Made by a program: the position numbers and the translations under genes. From positions 1-64,000 of the forward strand of contig NZ_CSTD01000007.1 of NCBI RefSeq assembly GCF_001053185.1: a DNA stretch of 64,000 nucleotides, in the 5' to 3' direction. The number at the start of each line of letters is the position of its first letter. Position 1 is the first letter of the stretch. Below the pieces are notes generated by a model that was not told the DNA's origin, ran no database searches, and worked only from the letters and a program-made list of their open reading frames with translations. The DNA comes from Mycobacterium bohemicum DSM 44277 (GTDB lineage Bacteria; Actinomycetota; Actinomycetes; Mycobacteriales; Mycobacteriaceae). Below, one piece after another: positions 37,864 through 47,443 of this stretch.

Positions 37864-39380
37864 CCGGCGCCGAGCCGACGGCCGACGCCGGATCAACGAC
37901 GGACAGGACCGCCTGCCGGCCGGACGACCTGCGCACCCTGTTCCTGTTCGAGAAGCTGTCCGACCCGCAGCTGGCCAGGCTGTGCGCCGACGGGCACGTC
38001 CAGGAGTACCAGCCGGGCCCGATCTGCGTGGAGGGCGAGCCGGCGACGTGTTTCTACGTGCTCATCGAGGGCGAGCTGGTGATGTCGAAGCTCTCCGGGG
38101 GCCAGGACATCGAAACCAACCGGACGTCGCAGCGCGGCGTGTATTGCGGCGCCTGGCAGGCGTTCACCGGCGAGGCGCAGCAGGCGTACAGCACGTCGGT
38201 GCGGGTCACCAGGCCGTCGCGATTCTTCGTGATGGACGCCACGGCCTTCGCCCGCTTCATGCAGGAAGAGTTCCCGATGGCCGTCCACCTGCTCGACGGG
38301 ATCGCCGTCGGCACCGAGCGGACCAGACGGATCATCGACAACCGGGAGAAGCTGCTGGCGCTGGGCCAGTTGTCCGCGGGGCTGACCCACCAGCTGAACA
38401 ATCCCGCCGCGGCCACCGCGCGGGCCGCCGCGGAACTGCGCGAGCGGGTGGCCGGCATGCGGCGAAAGCTCGCGATGCTCGCCGACGGCACCGTCACCCC
38501 CGAGGCGCTGCGCGGCCTGGTCCGGCTGCAGGAGGAGGTCGCGGCCCAGGTCGCCAAGTCGGTGTCGGCGACCATGACGTCGATCGAGACGGCCGACGCC
38601 GAAGACGCCGTCGGCGAATGGCTCCAAGACCACGGCGTCGAGGACGGCTGGGACATCGCGCCGACCTTCGTCGAGGCCGGCCTCGACACCGACTGGCTGG
38701 AGCGGATAGCCGCGGCCACCGACGAGCTGGACTCGTCCACCTCGCTCGAGAAGGCACTCCAGTGGCTCACCTACACCGTCGAGGGCGAGCTGCTGCTGAA
38801 CCAGATCTCCGAGGCGAGCAAGCGAATCTCGGCGCTGGTCGCCGACGCCAAGCAGTATTCGCAGATGGACCGCGCCCCGTTCCAGGTCGCCGACCTCCAC
38901 GAACTGCTGCGCAGCACCCTCACCATGTTCGCCGACCGGTTGGGCGCCGGCCCGGGCAGGGACACGGCCATCACGGTGGTCAAGGAATTCGACAAATCGT
39001 TGCCGGAAATCCCTTGCTACCCGGGCGATCTCAATCAGGTGTGGACCAACATCGTCGACAACGCCATCGCCGCGATGGGGGAAGCGGGCGGCACGCTGAC
39101 CATCCGCACCTGCCGCGAGGGCGAACGGATGGCCCGCGTCGAAATCTGCGACACCGGACCGGGTGTGCCCGACGACATACGCGAGCGGATCTTCGAGCCG
39201 TTCTTCACGACCAAGCCGGTCGGGGAAGGCACCGGCCTCGGGCTGGACCTGGCCTCGAACATCGTCGTGAAAAAGCATCGCGGGGACCTGCGGGTCGAAT
39301 CCGCACCCGGCGATACCCGGTTCATCGTCCTGCTGCCGCTGCAGTTGCCGCCCGCCGTGGATGGCGCGCTTCCGGAATAG
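37860..39380 (+). CDS. Histidine kinase with cyclic-nucleotide-binding-type sensor domain
   Basis: 506 residues, with no membrane helix, so cytoplasmic. Residues about 20-150 form a cNMP-binding-like barrel (VQEYQPGPICVEGEPATCFY, VLIEGELVMSKLSGG, GVYCGAWQAFTGE). The kinase core has the H-box LSAGLTHQLNNPAAATARAA, the N-box NQVWTNIVDNAIAAMGE, G1 (CDTGPGVPDD) and G2 (GEGTGLGLDLASNI). The ATGA overlap with the receiver-flavoprotein gene marks the likely cognate partner. Whether cAMP, cGMP or another ligand binds is not known. Confidence 0.9.
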   Translation: MTGAEPTADAGSTTDRTACRPDDLRTLFLFEKLSDPQLARLCADGHVQEYQPGPICVEGEPATCFYVLIEGELVMSKLSGGQDIETNRTSQRGVYCGAWQAFTGEAQQAYSTSVRVTRPSRFFVMDATAFARFMQEEFPMAVHLLDGIAVGTERTRRIIDNREKLLALGQLSAGLTHQLNNPAAATARAAAELRERVAGMRRKLAMLADGTVTPEALRGLVRLQEEVAAQVAKSVSATMTSIETADAEDAVGEWLQDHGVEDGWDIAPTFVEAGLDTDWLERIAAATDELDSSTSLEKALQWLTYTVEGELLLNQISEASKRISALVADAKQYSQMDRAPFQVADLHELLRSTLTMFADRLGAGPGRDTAITVVKEFDKSLPEIPCYPGDLNQVWTNIVDNAIAAMGEAGGTLTIRTCREGERMARVEICDTGPGVPDDIRERIFEPFFTTKPVGEGTGLGLDLASNIVVKKHRGDLRVESAPGDTRFIVLLPLQLPPAVDGALPE

Positions 39381-39408
39381 CAGCACCGGCCGCCCGGTTG
39401 GGACAACC

Positions 39409-40257
39409 ATGACCGATGCAGCCAGCAAGCCCGACCTCGGCCGGTTCGGATCGTTCGGACGCGGCGTGACGCCCCAGCAAGCCAAAGAAATCGAGGCCCT
39501 CGGCTACGGGGCGGTGTGGGTCGGCGGTTCGCCCCCGGCCGAGCTGGCCTGGGTGGAGCCGATCCTGGCCGCAACCACGACGCTGCAGGTGGCGACCGGC
39601 ATTGTCAACATCTGGACCGCCGCGGCGGGGCCCGTCGCCGAGTCCTTCCACCGCATCGACAAGGCCTACCCGGGGCGCTTCCTGCTCGGCATCGGCGTCG
39701 GCCACCCCGAGGCGCACACCGAGTACCGCAAGCCCTACGACGCGCTGGTCGAATACTTGGACCGCCTCGACGACTACGGCGTACCGGCCCACCGGCGGGT
39801 GGTGGCGGCCCTGGGCCCGCGGGTGCTGACGCTGTCCGCGCAGCGCAGCGCCGGAGCGCACCCCTACCTGACCACCCCGGAGCACACGGCGCGGGCCCGC
39901 GAGCTGATCGGCCCGTCGGCGTTTTTGGCCCCCGAGCACAAGGTGGTGCTGACCACCGACGCGGACAAGGCCCGCGCGGTCGGCCGCAAGGCCCTCGACA
40001 TCTACTTCAACCTGGCCAATTACCGCAACAGCTGGAAGCGGCTGGGCTTCGCCGAGGACGAGGTCACCCGGCCGGGCAGCGACCGCCTCGTCGACGCGGT
40101 GGTGGCGTACGGCACCCCCGAGCAGGTCGCCGCCCGGCTGGGCGAGCATCTCGCCGCCGGTGCCGACCACGTGCCCGTGCAGGTCCTCACCAAGGACGAC
40201 AACCTCGTCGCCGCCCTCGCGGAGCTGGCGGAACCACTGGGGCTGACCGCGGGTTAG
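39409..40257 (+). CDS. F420-dependent LLM-class oxidoreductase (Rv3463-like)
   Basis: 282 residues from ATG 39409 (MTDAASKPDLGRFGSFGRGV). The luciferase-like TIM barrel has LGYGAVWVGGSPPAELAWVE, GRFLLGIGVGHPEAHTEYRK and RVVAALGPRVLTLSAQRSAG. In M. tuberculosis the homologue Rv3463 lies between infA and rmlB, as here apart from the inserted two-component pair. The substrate is unknown. Confidence 0.88.
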   Translation: MTDAASKPDLGRFGSFGRGVTPQQAKEIEALGYGAVWVGGSPPAELAWVEPILAATTTLQVATGIVNIWTAAAGPVAESFHRIDKAYPGRFLLGIGVGHPEAHTEYRKPYDALVEYLDRLDDYGVPAHRRVVAALGPRVLTLSAQRSAGAHPYLTTPEHTARARELIGPSAFLAPEHKVVLTTDADKARAVGRKALDIYFNLANYRNSWKRLGFAEDEVTRPGSDRLVDAVVAYGTPEQVAARLGEHLAAGADHVPVQVLTKDDNLVAALAELAEPLGLTAG

Positions 40258-40315
40258 GCCACAATCGCGCTAACCGGCACCGACCGGCCGTCCGCCTCGT
40301 CTATGGTTTCTGACC

Positions 40316-41311
40316 ATGCGACTGCTGGTCACCGGAGGCGCCGGCTTCATCGGCGCCAATTTCGTGCATAGCACGGTGCGCGAACACCCCGAAGACGACG
40401 TGACGGTGCTCGACGCGTTGACCTATGCCGGCCGTCGCGAGTCGCTGGCCCAGGTCGAGGACTCCATTCGGTTCGTCGAGGGCGACATCACCGACACCGA
40501 CCTGGTTTCGCAGCTGGTCGCCGAGTCCGACGCCGTCATCCACTTCGCCGCGGAAAGCCACGTCGACAACGCGCTCGAGGACCCGGTGCCGGCGGTGTAC
40601 ACCAACGTGATCGGAACGTTCACCATCCTCGAAGCGGTGCGCCGCCACGGCGTGCGGCTGCATCACGTCTCGACCGACGAGGTCTACGGCGACCTGGAAC
40701 TCGACGACCTCGAGCGGTTCACCGAGTCCACGCCGTACGACCCGTCGAGCCCGTACTCGGCGACCAAGGCCGGCGCCGACATGCTGGTGCGGGCGTGGGT
40801 GCGGTCCTACGGTGCGCGCGCGACGATCTCCAACTGCTCCAACAACTACGGGCCGTATCAGCACGTGGAGAAGTTCATCCCGCGCCAGATCACCAACGTG
40901 CTCACCGGCCGCCGGTGCAAGCTGTACGGCAACGGCGCCAACGTCCGCGACTGGATCCACGTCGAGGACCACAACAGCGCGGTCCGCCGGATCCTGGAAA
41001 AAGGTCAGATCGGCCGGACGTATCTGATCAGCGCCGAGGGCGAGCGCGACAACCTGACCGTGCTGCGCACCCTGCTGAAGATGATGGGCCGCGACCCGGA
41101 CGACTTCGACCACGTCCCCGACCGCGTCGGCCACGACCTGCGGTACGCCATCGACCCGTCGACGCTGTACGACGAGCTGGCGTGGACGCCGCCGCACAGC
41201 AATTTCGAAGAGGGACTGCGCGAGACCATCGAGTGGTACTGCAACAACGAATCATGGTGGCGCCCACTCAAAGACGCCGCGGAAGCCCGCTACGAGGAAC
41301 GAGGTCAGTAA
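40316..41311 (+). CDS. rmlB: dTDP-glucose 4,6-dehydratase RmlB
   Basis: 331 residues, MRLLVTGGAGFIGANFVHST. The Rossmann GxxGxxG motif is followed by the catalytic HVSTDEVYGDLELDDLERF (Thr-Asp-Glu) and YSATKAGADMLVRAW (Tyr-x3-Lys). It makes dTDP-4-keto-6-deoxyglucose for the rhamnose linker of arabinogalactan, essential in mycobacteria. rmlC follows after 1 base. Confidence 0.96.
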   Translation: MRLLVTGGAGFIGANFVHSTVREHPEDDVTVLDALTYAGRRESLAQVEDSIRFVEGDITDTDLVSQLVAESDAVIHFAAESHVDNALEDPVPAVYTNVIGTFTILEAVRRHGVRLHHVSTDEVYGDLELDDLERFTESTPYDPSSPYSATKAGADMLVRAWVRSYGARATISNCSNNYGPYQHVEKFIPRQITNVLTGRRCKLYGNGANVRDWIHVEDHNSAVRRILEKGQIGRTYLISAEGERDNLTVLRTLLKMMGRDPDDFDHVPDRVGHDLRYAIDPSTLYDELAWTPPHSNFEEGLRETIEWYCNNESWWRPLKDAAEARYEERGQ

Positions 41312-41312
41312 C

Positions 41313-41921
41313 GTGGAAGTCCGCGAGCTCAGCATCCCGGGGTCGTGGGAGATCACCCCGACGATCCACGGCGACTCCCGCGGCCTGTTCTTCGAATGGC
41401 TCAAAGACCGCGATTTCACCGATTTCGCCGGTCATCACCTCGACGTCCGGCAGGCCAACTGCTCGGTGTCCTCGGCCGGGGTGCTGCGCGGGCTGCACTT
41501 CGCCCAGGTGCCGCCGAGCCAGGCCAAGTACGTCACCTGCGTGCGCGGCTCGGTGTTCGACGTGGTGGTGGACGTCCGGGAAGGATCGCCGACGTTCGGC
41601 CGCTGGGATTCGACGCTGCTGGACGACAAGGACCGCCGCACGATCTACATCTCCGAGGGCCTCGCGCACGGATTCCTTGCGCTGCAGGACAATTCGACGG
41701 TGATGTACCTGTGCTCGTCGGAGTACAACCCGCAGCGCGAGTACGCCATCTGCGCGACGGATCCCGATCTCGCCATCGACTGGCCCCTCGTCGGCGGGGC
41801 CGCACCCAGCCTGTCCGACAAGGACGCGGTGGCCCCCAGCTTCGCCGAAGTGCGCGCCTCCGGCGTACTGCCCAGTTGGGAGGAGACGCGCAGGTTCATC
41901 GACGGTATGCGCCACAGTTGA
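41313..41921 (+). CDS. rmlC: dTDP-4-dehydrorhamnose 3,5-epimerase RmlC
   Basis: 202 residues from GTG 41313 (EVRELSIPGSWEITPTIHGD). The cupin core holds the catalytic His in SSAGVLRGLHFAQVPPSQAK, the Lys and Arg substrate contacts, and the Asp/Tyr region of GLAHGFLALQDNSTVMYLCS. It forms the next rhamnose intermediate after RmlB. Complete. Confidence 0.95.
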   Translation: MEVRELSIPGSWEITPTIHGDSRGLFFEWLKDRDFTDFAGHHLDVRQANCSVSSAGVLRGLHFAQVPPSQAKYVTCVRGSVFDVVVDVREGSPTFGRWDSTLLDDKDRRTIYISEGLAHGFLALQDNSTVMYLCSSEYNPQREYAICATDPDLAIDWPLVGGAAPSLSDKDAVAPSFAEVRASGVLPSWEETRRFIDGMRHS

Positions 41922-42056
41922 TTTCGCGATAAGCGCGTCCAAATACGCCGGCCCGCAATTGAAAACCGCTATTTTCCGGGCGCATAACACCTAACATCCC
42001 CTTTGTCGCCAATTCGGGTGAGAGCTCTTCCAACGAATCGGCCAGGGGAGGTGGGG

Positions 42057-44110
42057 GTGTCTTTTGTCATCGCAACGCCCGAAACGCTGACGGGTGCGGC
42101 CACGAAGCTCGCCGACATCGGTTCGGCCATCCGCGCGGCTAACGCGGCGGCGGCGGCGCCCACGACCGATTTGATCACGGCCGGCGCCGACGAGGTGTCG
42201 GCGGCCATTTCGGCGGCCTTTTCCGATTACGCGTCGGCGTATCAGGCGCTTACCGGGCAGGCCGCGGAATTCCACGCCCAATTCGTGCAGGCCGTGACGG
42301 CGGCCGCGAGCGGTTATGCGGCCGCCGAGGCCGCCAACACCGACCCGCTGCAAATCCTCCAGCAAGACCTGTTCGGGCTCATCAACGCCCCCACCAACAC
42401 GCTGCTGGGCCGTCCCTTGATCGGCGACGGCGCCAACGGTGTGACCAACGCCCAAGGGGTCGGGACGGCGGGGGGCGCCGGTGGCCTGTTGTGGGGCAAC
42501 GGCGGCAACGGCGGGAACAGCACCGCCCCGGGAGCCGTCGGCGGGGCCGGCGGGGCCGTCACCGACAGCACTGTCTTCTTCGGCGACGACGGCGGGGTCG
42601 GCGGGGTCGGTGGGGTCGGCGGCGCCGGCTTAATTCTCGGCAGCGGCGGGGCCGGCGGGGTCGGTGGGGCCGGCGGAGCTGGCGGAGCCGTCATCAACAG
42701 CATCATCTCCACGGGCGACGTCGGTGGGGCCGGTGGCTCCGGTGGCGCCGGCGCGAGCATCTTGTTCGGCCCCGGCGGTCATGGCGGCGCTGGCGGTATC
42801 GGCGGCAACTCCGGGACCGTGACCGGCAGCGAACTCGATACCGGGGGCAACGGCGGTGCTGGCGGGGCGGCCGGGGCAGGTGGCCAGGTGATCGGGTTCG
42901 GTAACGGCGGCGGCGGGGGGGCCGGCGGGGGTGGGGGGAAACCGTAACCGGAGGGATCGCCGGAAGTGGCGGGATCGGCTCGAGCGTCGGCGCCGTGGGC
43001 GCGGGCGGCCAGGGCGGAACGGGTGGTACCGGCGGAAGTGGTGCCACCGGTGCCGCGGGAACCGGGAATGCCGGGTCCGGCAACACCGGCGGCCAGGGTG
43101 GTGCCGGCGGGACGGGCGGCACCGGCGGCGCAGCAGCCGCGGGTGGGACAAACGGCAACGGCGGCACCGGTGGCATCGGCGGTCAGGGGGGGCAGGGGGG
43201 GGCCGGCAGTGCCAACAGCGGGACCGGGACCGGTGGTGCCGGCGGCAGCGGCGGGCTGCTGGGCACGGCCGGACTCACCGGCGCCCCCGGCGTGGCCACG
43301 GTCCCGCTCCAACTCAACGGCCAGGACCTCTACGTCAACGTCTCGGTCGGCGGCGGCCCGAACGTGCCGGTGATCGTCGACACCGGATCCCGCGGTCTCA
43401 TCCTCCCCCCGCAGGATGTGAACCTCGCCAGTCTGGGTAACGCGACCGGGCAGGGGAGCGTCACGTACGGCGGGGTCGGGGATTACCTGACCGAGTACTA
43501 CAACACCTATACGACCACGGTGAATTTCGGGAACGGAATCGTCACGGCGCCAACGACAGTCGCCGTCGTCACCTCGATAACCCAGAATTTCATCTTCTCC
43601 TACCCGGCTTCGCAGGCGCCGGCCATTCTGGGCGTCGGGGCCAATGGCTACGGTCCGGCCAGCAGTCCCGTCACGGCGTTGCCGGGGGCGTTCGGCCAGG
43701 GACTGCTCATCGACGAACCCACGGGGACACTGCAATTCGGCCCCAATCCCTTACCCGGGTATGCGTCGGTGACCGGGGCCCCGATCACCACCCTGGATGT
43801 CCGGATCAACGGCGGCGCGATGCAGCAGACCACCGGCGCATACATCGATTCCGGCGGTCTGGGCGGTTCCGTGCCCGACAACCTGGGCCCGCCGAACTCC
43901 GGTGGATACCTGCCGGCGGGCACCACCGTCTCCGTTTACACACCCGACGGAACATTGCTCTACACGACGACGGCCGGCAACCAACAGACGACGGTCGCGC
44001 CGAGCGCCCTCGGAGGGTTCTTCAACACTGGAATAAGCCCCTTCCTGCAGGACCCGGTCTACCTCTCGTACAGCCCAAGCGGTGCCGGCACAATGGTTTT
44101 CGATACCTGA
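42057..44110 (+). pseudogene. PE_PGRS-type gene with C-terminal aspartic protease domain, frameshifted (copy 1)
   Basis: GTG 42057 follows AGGGGAGG. The PE domain (residues 1-100, SFVIATPETLTGAATKLADI) has the Pro-Glu pair and the secretion motif YAAAE. A Gly-Gly-Ala/Asn repeat region follows. At about 42920-42945 a run of G (GGGGGTGGGGGG) shifts the frame and a stop occurs at 42947. The repeat resumes in another phase and leads, from about 43290, into a retropepsin-like domain with VIVDTGSRGLILP and the second half-site AYIDSGGLGGSVP, ending at 44110. The layout is like PE_PGRS35/PecA, which cleaves other PE proteins on the cell surface. Confidence 0.85.
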
Positions 44111-44271
44111 GACCGGCGCCGGACGGCGTTTGGGCGCAATCGCTCACCGCTAGTTAAGAAAATTTTCATCCGGTTTGACCTTGTTAGTGACGGAGCCGAA
44201 ATGACTACTATGTACCCGCCGCACTGGGGGCGACCTCTCGAAATGGCAATACTGTGCGACCGGAGGTTTTG

Positions 44272-45718
44272 ATGTCGTTCGTCGTTGCGGTGCCCGAGAC
44301 CATGACCGATGTTGCGCGCTCGCTGGAGAGCCTCGCCGCCACGCTCAGCGCGGCCAACGAGGCCACGGCGATGCCCACCACCGCGGTGCTCCCCGCCGCC
44401 GGCGACGAGGTGTCGGCGTCCATCGCGACGCTGTTCTCCCGATACGGGCTGGCCTATCAGGAGCTGAGCACGCAGGCCGCGACGTTTCACACCCAATTCA
44501 TGCAGACCCTGACCGCCGGTGCCCAGGCCTACGCCACTGCAGAGGTCGCCGGCGCCGAGCCGCTGCGGACGTTCGAAGCAGACCTTCTGGCCCTGGTCAA
44601 TGCGCCGACCGAGACGCTGTTGGGCCGGCCGCTGATCGGCAACGGGGCCGAAGGCACGACCAACTCCCAGGGGGCCGGGACCCCCGGCGGTGCCGGTGGA
44701 ATCCTCTGGGGCGACGGCGGCGACGGCGGCGCCAGTACCACGGCCGGCGTGCCCGGCGGTGGTGGTCTCGGGTGTCGGCGGCCACGGCGGCACCGGCGGT
44801 ATGTTGTGGGGCCACTCGGGGGTCGGCGGCGCCGCCGGCGGTCCGGCCACCCTCACGCTGAACGGGGTCGACGCCGCGAACGGCGGCCGCCCGACGGTGA
44901 CCGTCTCGGTCAACGACGGACCGCAGGTGCAGGCGCTGATGGACAGTGGATCCACCGCCGCCCTGTTCCCGGAAAGCATGGTCAATCCGGCGTCGCTCGG
45001 TACCCCCGGCCAGCAGAGCCAATATGCATTCGGGCCGCCCGAGGACCGAACCATCGACTTCTATACCACCTACACCGCGGTTCTGAACTTCGGCGACGGG
45101 GTCCTCACGAAGCCGATGACGATCGGCGTCATCACCGCGGAAACACACAATGGAATGCCCGTCACCCCGAACGAGGCCATCCTCGGCGTGGGGGCCAACA
45201 CCGAAAATCTGCCCAATTTCGCCACCAGCCCCGTGCAGCAACTGCCGGGCGCGCTGAGTCAGGGCGTGCTCTTCAACGAGCAGGCGGCCCATCCCTACGT
45301 GGAATTCGGGCCGAATCCCGTGGCGCCCTTCGCCTCCGTGTCCGGCGCTCCGGTCACCGATGACCTGACCATCTCGGTCAACAACGGGGCGTTCCAGGAC
45401 CTCACCGGCGCGTTCGTCGACACCGGTGGCAACGGCGGCAACATCCCGTCGGACATTGTCAACGGCTATCAGCCCGGCCAGTACTTGCCGGCGGGCACCC
45501 AAATCCAGGTGGACATTCCCAACGGGCAAGGCGGTGCCGAACAGTTGTATTCGGAGACGGTGGGCGCCAATTCGATGCAAGTCACGGTGTCGCAGACCGC
45601 CCCTCCGCCCAACGGGCCCGGCGCCTTCAACACCGGCAACTACGTCTTCAAGCAGATGCCGATCTACTTCTCCTACAGCCCCGCCGGCGGCACAATCGAG
45701 TTCGATCCGGCGATCTAG
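44272..45718 (+). pseudogene. PE_PGRS-type gene with C-terminal aspartic protease domain, frameshifted (copy 2)
   Basis: ATG 44272 follows CGGAGG. The PE domain (MSFVVAVPETMTDVARSLES) has the YATAE secretion motif, then a short Gly-rich linker. Near 44757-44775 (GGCGGTGGTGGTCTCGGGTG) the frame changes. The protease domain is in the second phase, with ALMDSGSTAALFPESMVNPA and AFVDTGGNGGNIPSDIVNGY as the two Asp half-sites, ending PAGGTIEFDPAI. The PGRS part is far shorter than in copy 1. The two genes share order and domain ends, so they arose by duplication. Its stop overlaps the convergent membrane protein gene by 4 bases. Confidence 0.85.
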
Positions 45719-46107
45719 CCGGCGAACCGAGAGCGGTAGGTCAGCGGCCCCGGCCACCTCACGAACGCGCTCGCCCACAACAGCACGCACAGCGCTTCGG
45801 CCACCACCGTGAGGGCCGCATACGGGGCCGGGTCCCATCCGCGCTCGGTGAAGCCGAAGAGCCCCACGGTCCTGGACAGGACGAACGCCGCCAGCGACCC
45901 GCCTGCCAACGCGGCCGCGCCCCACCGTAACCACCAGGGGCCGCCCACGGCGATCAGCAGAGCCAACGAAATCGAGACGCTGGCCTGGATCAGGAAACCG
46001 ATGCCGATCATCGGGATATGTTGGTAGCCATGGACATACAGATAGGCGTGGCCCAGTGCGCTGACGGTAAGGCAGGCCGCCAGGGCGAGCCGGAACACAA
46101 ACTTCAT
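45715..46107 (-). CDS. Small four-helix membrane protein at the end of the sigma-Rieske operon
   Basis: 130 residues with about four hydrophobic helices (FVFRLALAACLTVSALGHAY, GIGFLIQASVSISLALLIAV, WGAAALAGGSLAAFVLSRTV, TVVAEALCVLLWASAFV). No family name is recognised. His and Tyr in the first loop (YLYVHGYQHIP) could bind a metal. The start overlaps the phosphoesterase stop by 4 bases, so it is co-translated with the operon above it. Confidence 0.75.
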   Translation of the reverse strand: MKFVFRLALAACLTVSALGHAYLYVHGYQHIPMIGIGFLIQASVSISLALLIAVGGPWWLRWGAAALAGGSLAAFVLSRTVGLFGFTERGWDPAPYAALTVVAEALCVLLWASAFVRWPGPLTYRSRFAG

Positions 46108-47036
46108 TGCAGAACGCTCTCCTTCAGGGCCAGGGCGGTCTGCCCCTTGGTGTAGCTGACCTCGCGAATGCCTAGAGCGTCGCGTAATTTGCCGGCCGGC
46201 AGCGTGACGGGCTTGGGCGCCGGCCCGTCGCCGGGATGGGGCAGCGGATAGGCTGTCGTGGTCCCGCTGTAGAAGGTGACCTTGCCTTCCGTTTTGGAAA
46301 ACAGTTGGTGCACATGTCCGTTGATGCAGGTGACCGACGAGAAGCGACTGAGGTAACTGAGCGCTTGGCCGGCGTCGTCGGTGCCCCAGCCCCAGTCCGG
46401 ATACATCGCGAACAGCGGGATGTGGCTGAACACGATGATGGGTGTGTCACTCGACAGCGCCTGCACGTCCTTCTCGACGAACGCCAGCTGGTCCGCGCCC
46501 AGATGACCCAGTTTCTTCAGATTCAGCGTGTTGACCAACGCGATCACATGGACGCCGGCGATGTCAAAGCTGTACCAGCCGTCGCCGCGGGTCCCCGCGC
46601 CGAAGACGCTGCGGTACTTCTGCCCCGCGTCATCGACCGAATCGTGCTCGCCGGGCACCGTGAAGACGTGCGGGGTCCGCAGCGTGGTCATCATCTGTCT
46701 CACCTGGTCGAACTGCTCAGGGCTCGACAGGTGGGTGAGGTCGCCGGTGTGAACGACGAAATCCGGTGTGTAGCCGAGGTTGTTGATCTCGGCGATCGCG
46801 TGGCCGAACGTGCCGGCGACGTCCGGGTTCGGCGGGCCGGAGAAACCGATGTGGCTGTCGCTGACTTGCGCGAATCGCAGCGTGGGCCGGGACTGGGCGC
46901 GCTGCGCGGTCGCCGAGCCGGCGGCATGCGAGATCACCTCGCCGCCGACGACGGCGAAACCGACCGCCGCGCCGAACCACGCCGAGTGCCGGATGAGCTG
47001 GCGGCGCGTCATCCCCTCGGGGTCTGCGCCGGTCAT
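46104..47036 (-). CDS. Exported calcineurin-like metallophosphoesterase with Tat signal
   Basis: 310 residues from ATG 47036, overlapping the cupredoxin stop. The N-terminus holds a twin-arginine signal (TRRQLIRHSAWFGAAVGFAV). Metal-binding motifs in order: DSHIGF, GDLTH, GEHDS (usually GNHD), SHIPLF and GHVHQLF, so the active site is essentially complete. It acts outside the membrane; the substrate is unknown. Export folded through Tat fits a metal-loaded enzyme. It is in the same operon as the Rieske and copper proteins. Confidence 0.88.
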   Translation of the reverse strand: MTGADPEGMTRRQLIRHSAWFGAAVGFAVVGGEVISHAAGSATAQRAQSRPTLRFAQVSDSHIGFSGPPNPDVAGTFGHAIAEINNLGYTPDFVVHTGDLTHLSSPEQFDQVRQMMTTLRTPHVFTVPGEHDSVDDAGQKYRSVFGAGTRGDGWYSFDIAGVHVIALVNTLNLKKLGHLGADQLAFVEKDVQALSSDTPIIVFSHIPLFAMYPDWGWGTDDAGQALSYLSRFSSVTCINGHVHQLFSKTEGKVTFYSGTTTAYPLPHPGDGPAPKPVTLPAGKLRDALGIREVSYTKGQTALALKESVLQ

Positions 47037-47422
47037 CCCGTCACCACCACGGTGCCGTGCATCATCGGATGAATCGAGCACACATAGTCGAACTTCCCCG
47101 CCGTCGGAAAAGTGTGCGAATACGTTGCGCCCGTTCCCATCCCGGGCGAATGGAACGAGCCGTCGCTGGCGGCCACGGTGTGCGGTTCCTCGTCCCGGTT
47201 GGTCCACGTGACGGTGGCGCCGGCCTTGACGGTCAGGGTGGCCGGCGCGAAGGCGAAGTTGTCGATGCTGACCTGGTCCCCGGTGGCCGCGGCCGGCGAT
47301 CCCGTTGCGGGCGCCGGGCCGACCGACGGCTGGGCGGCCGGCGGGGACGACGAGCAGCCGGCGAGCAACAGCGCGCTTGCGGCCGACGCCGCGAGCAGAC
47401 GTTTTCGAAGCTTGGTAGTCAT
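47033..47422 (-). CDS. Cupredoxin-domain lipoprotein
   Basis: 129 residues. Lipobox LLLAGC with Cys23, then an Ala/Pro linker and a plastocyanin-like fold (residues about 48-129). Type 1 copper ligands are His81 (EEPHTV), Cys115, His118 and Met121 (CSIHPMMHG). A membrane-tethered electron carrier or copper-binding protein is expected. It lies 21 bases after the Rieske gene. Confidence 0.93.
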   Translation of the reverse strand: MTTKLRKRLLAASAASALLLAGCSSSPPAAQPSVGPAPATGSPAAATGDQVSIDNFAFAPATLTVKAGATVTWTNRDEEPHTVAASDGSFHSPGMGTGATYSHTFPTAGKFDYVCSIHPMMHGTVVVTG

Positions 47423-47443
47423 ACCCCGAGATAGGGCGGCGGG

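Noticed and set aside
42480..43280. Short-period repeats that might be a CRISPR array
   Set aside because: They are coding Gly-Gly-X repeats of a PE_PGRS gene with no fixed repeat-spacer structure.
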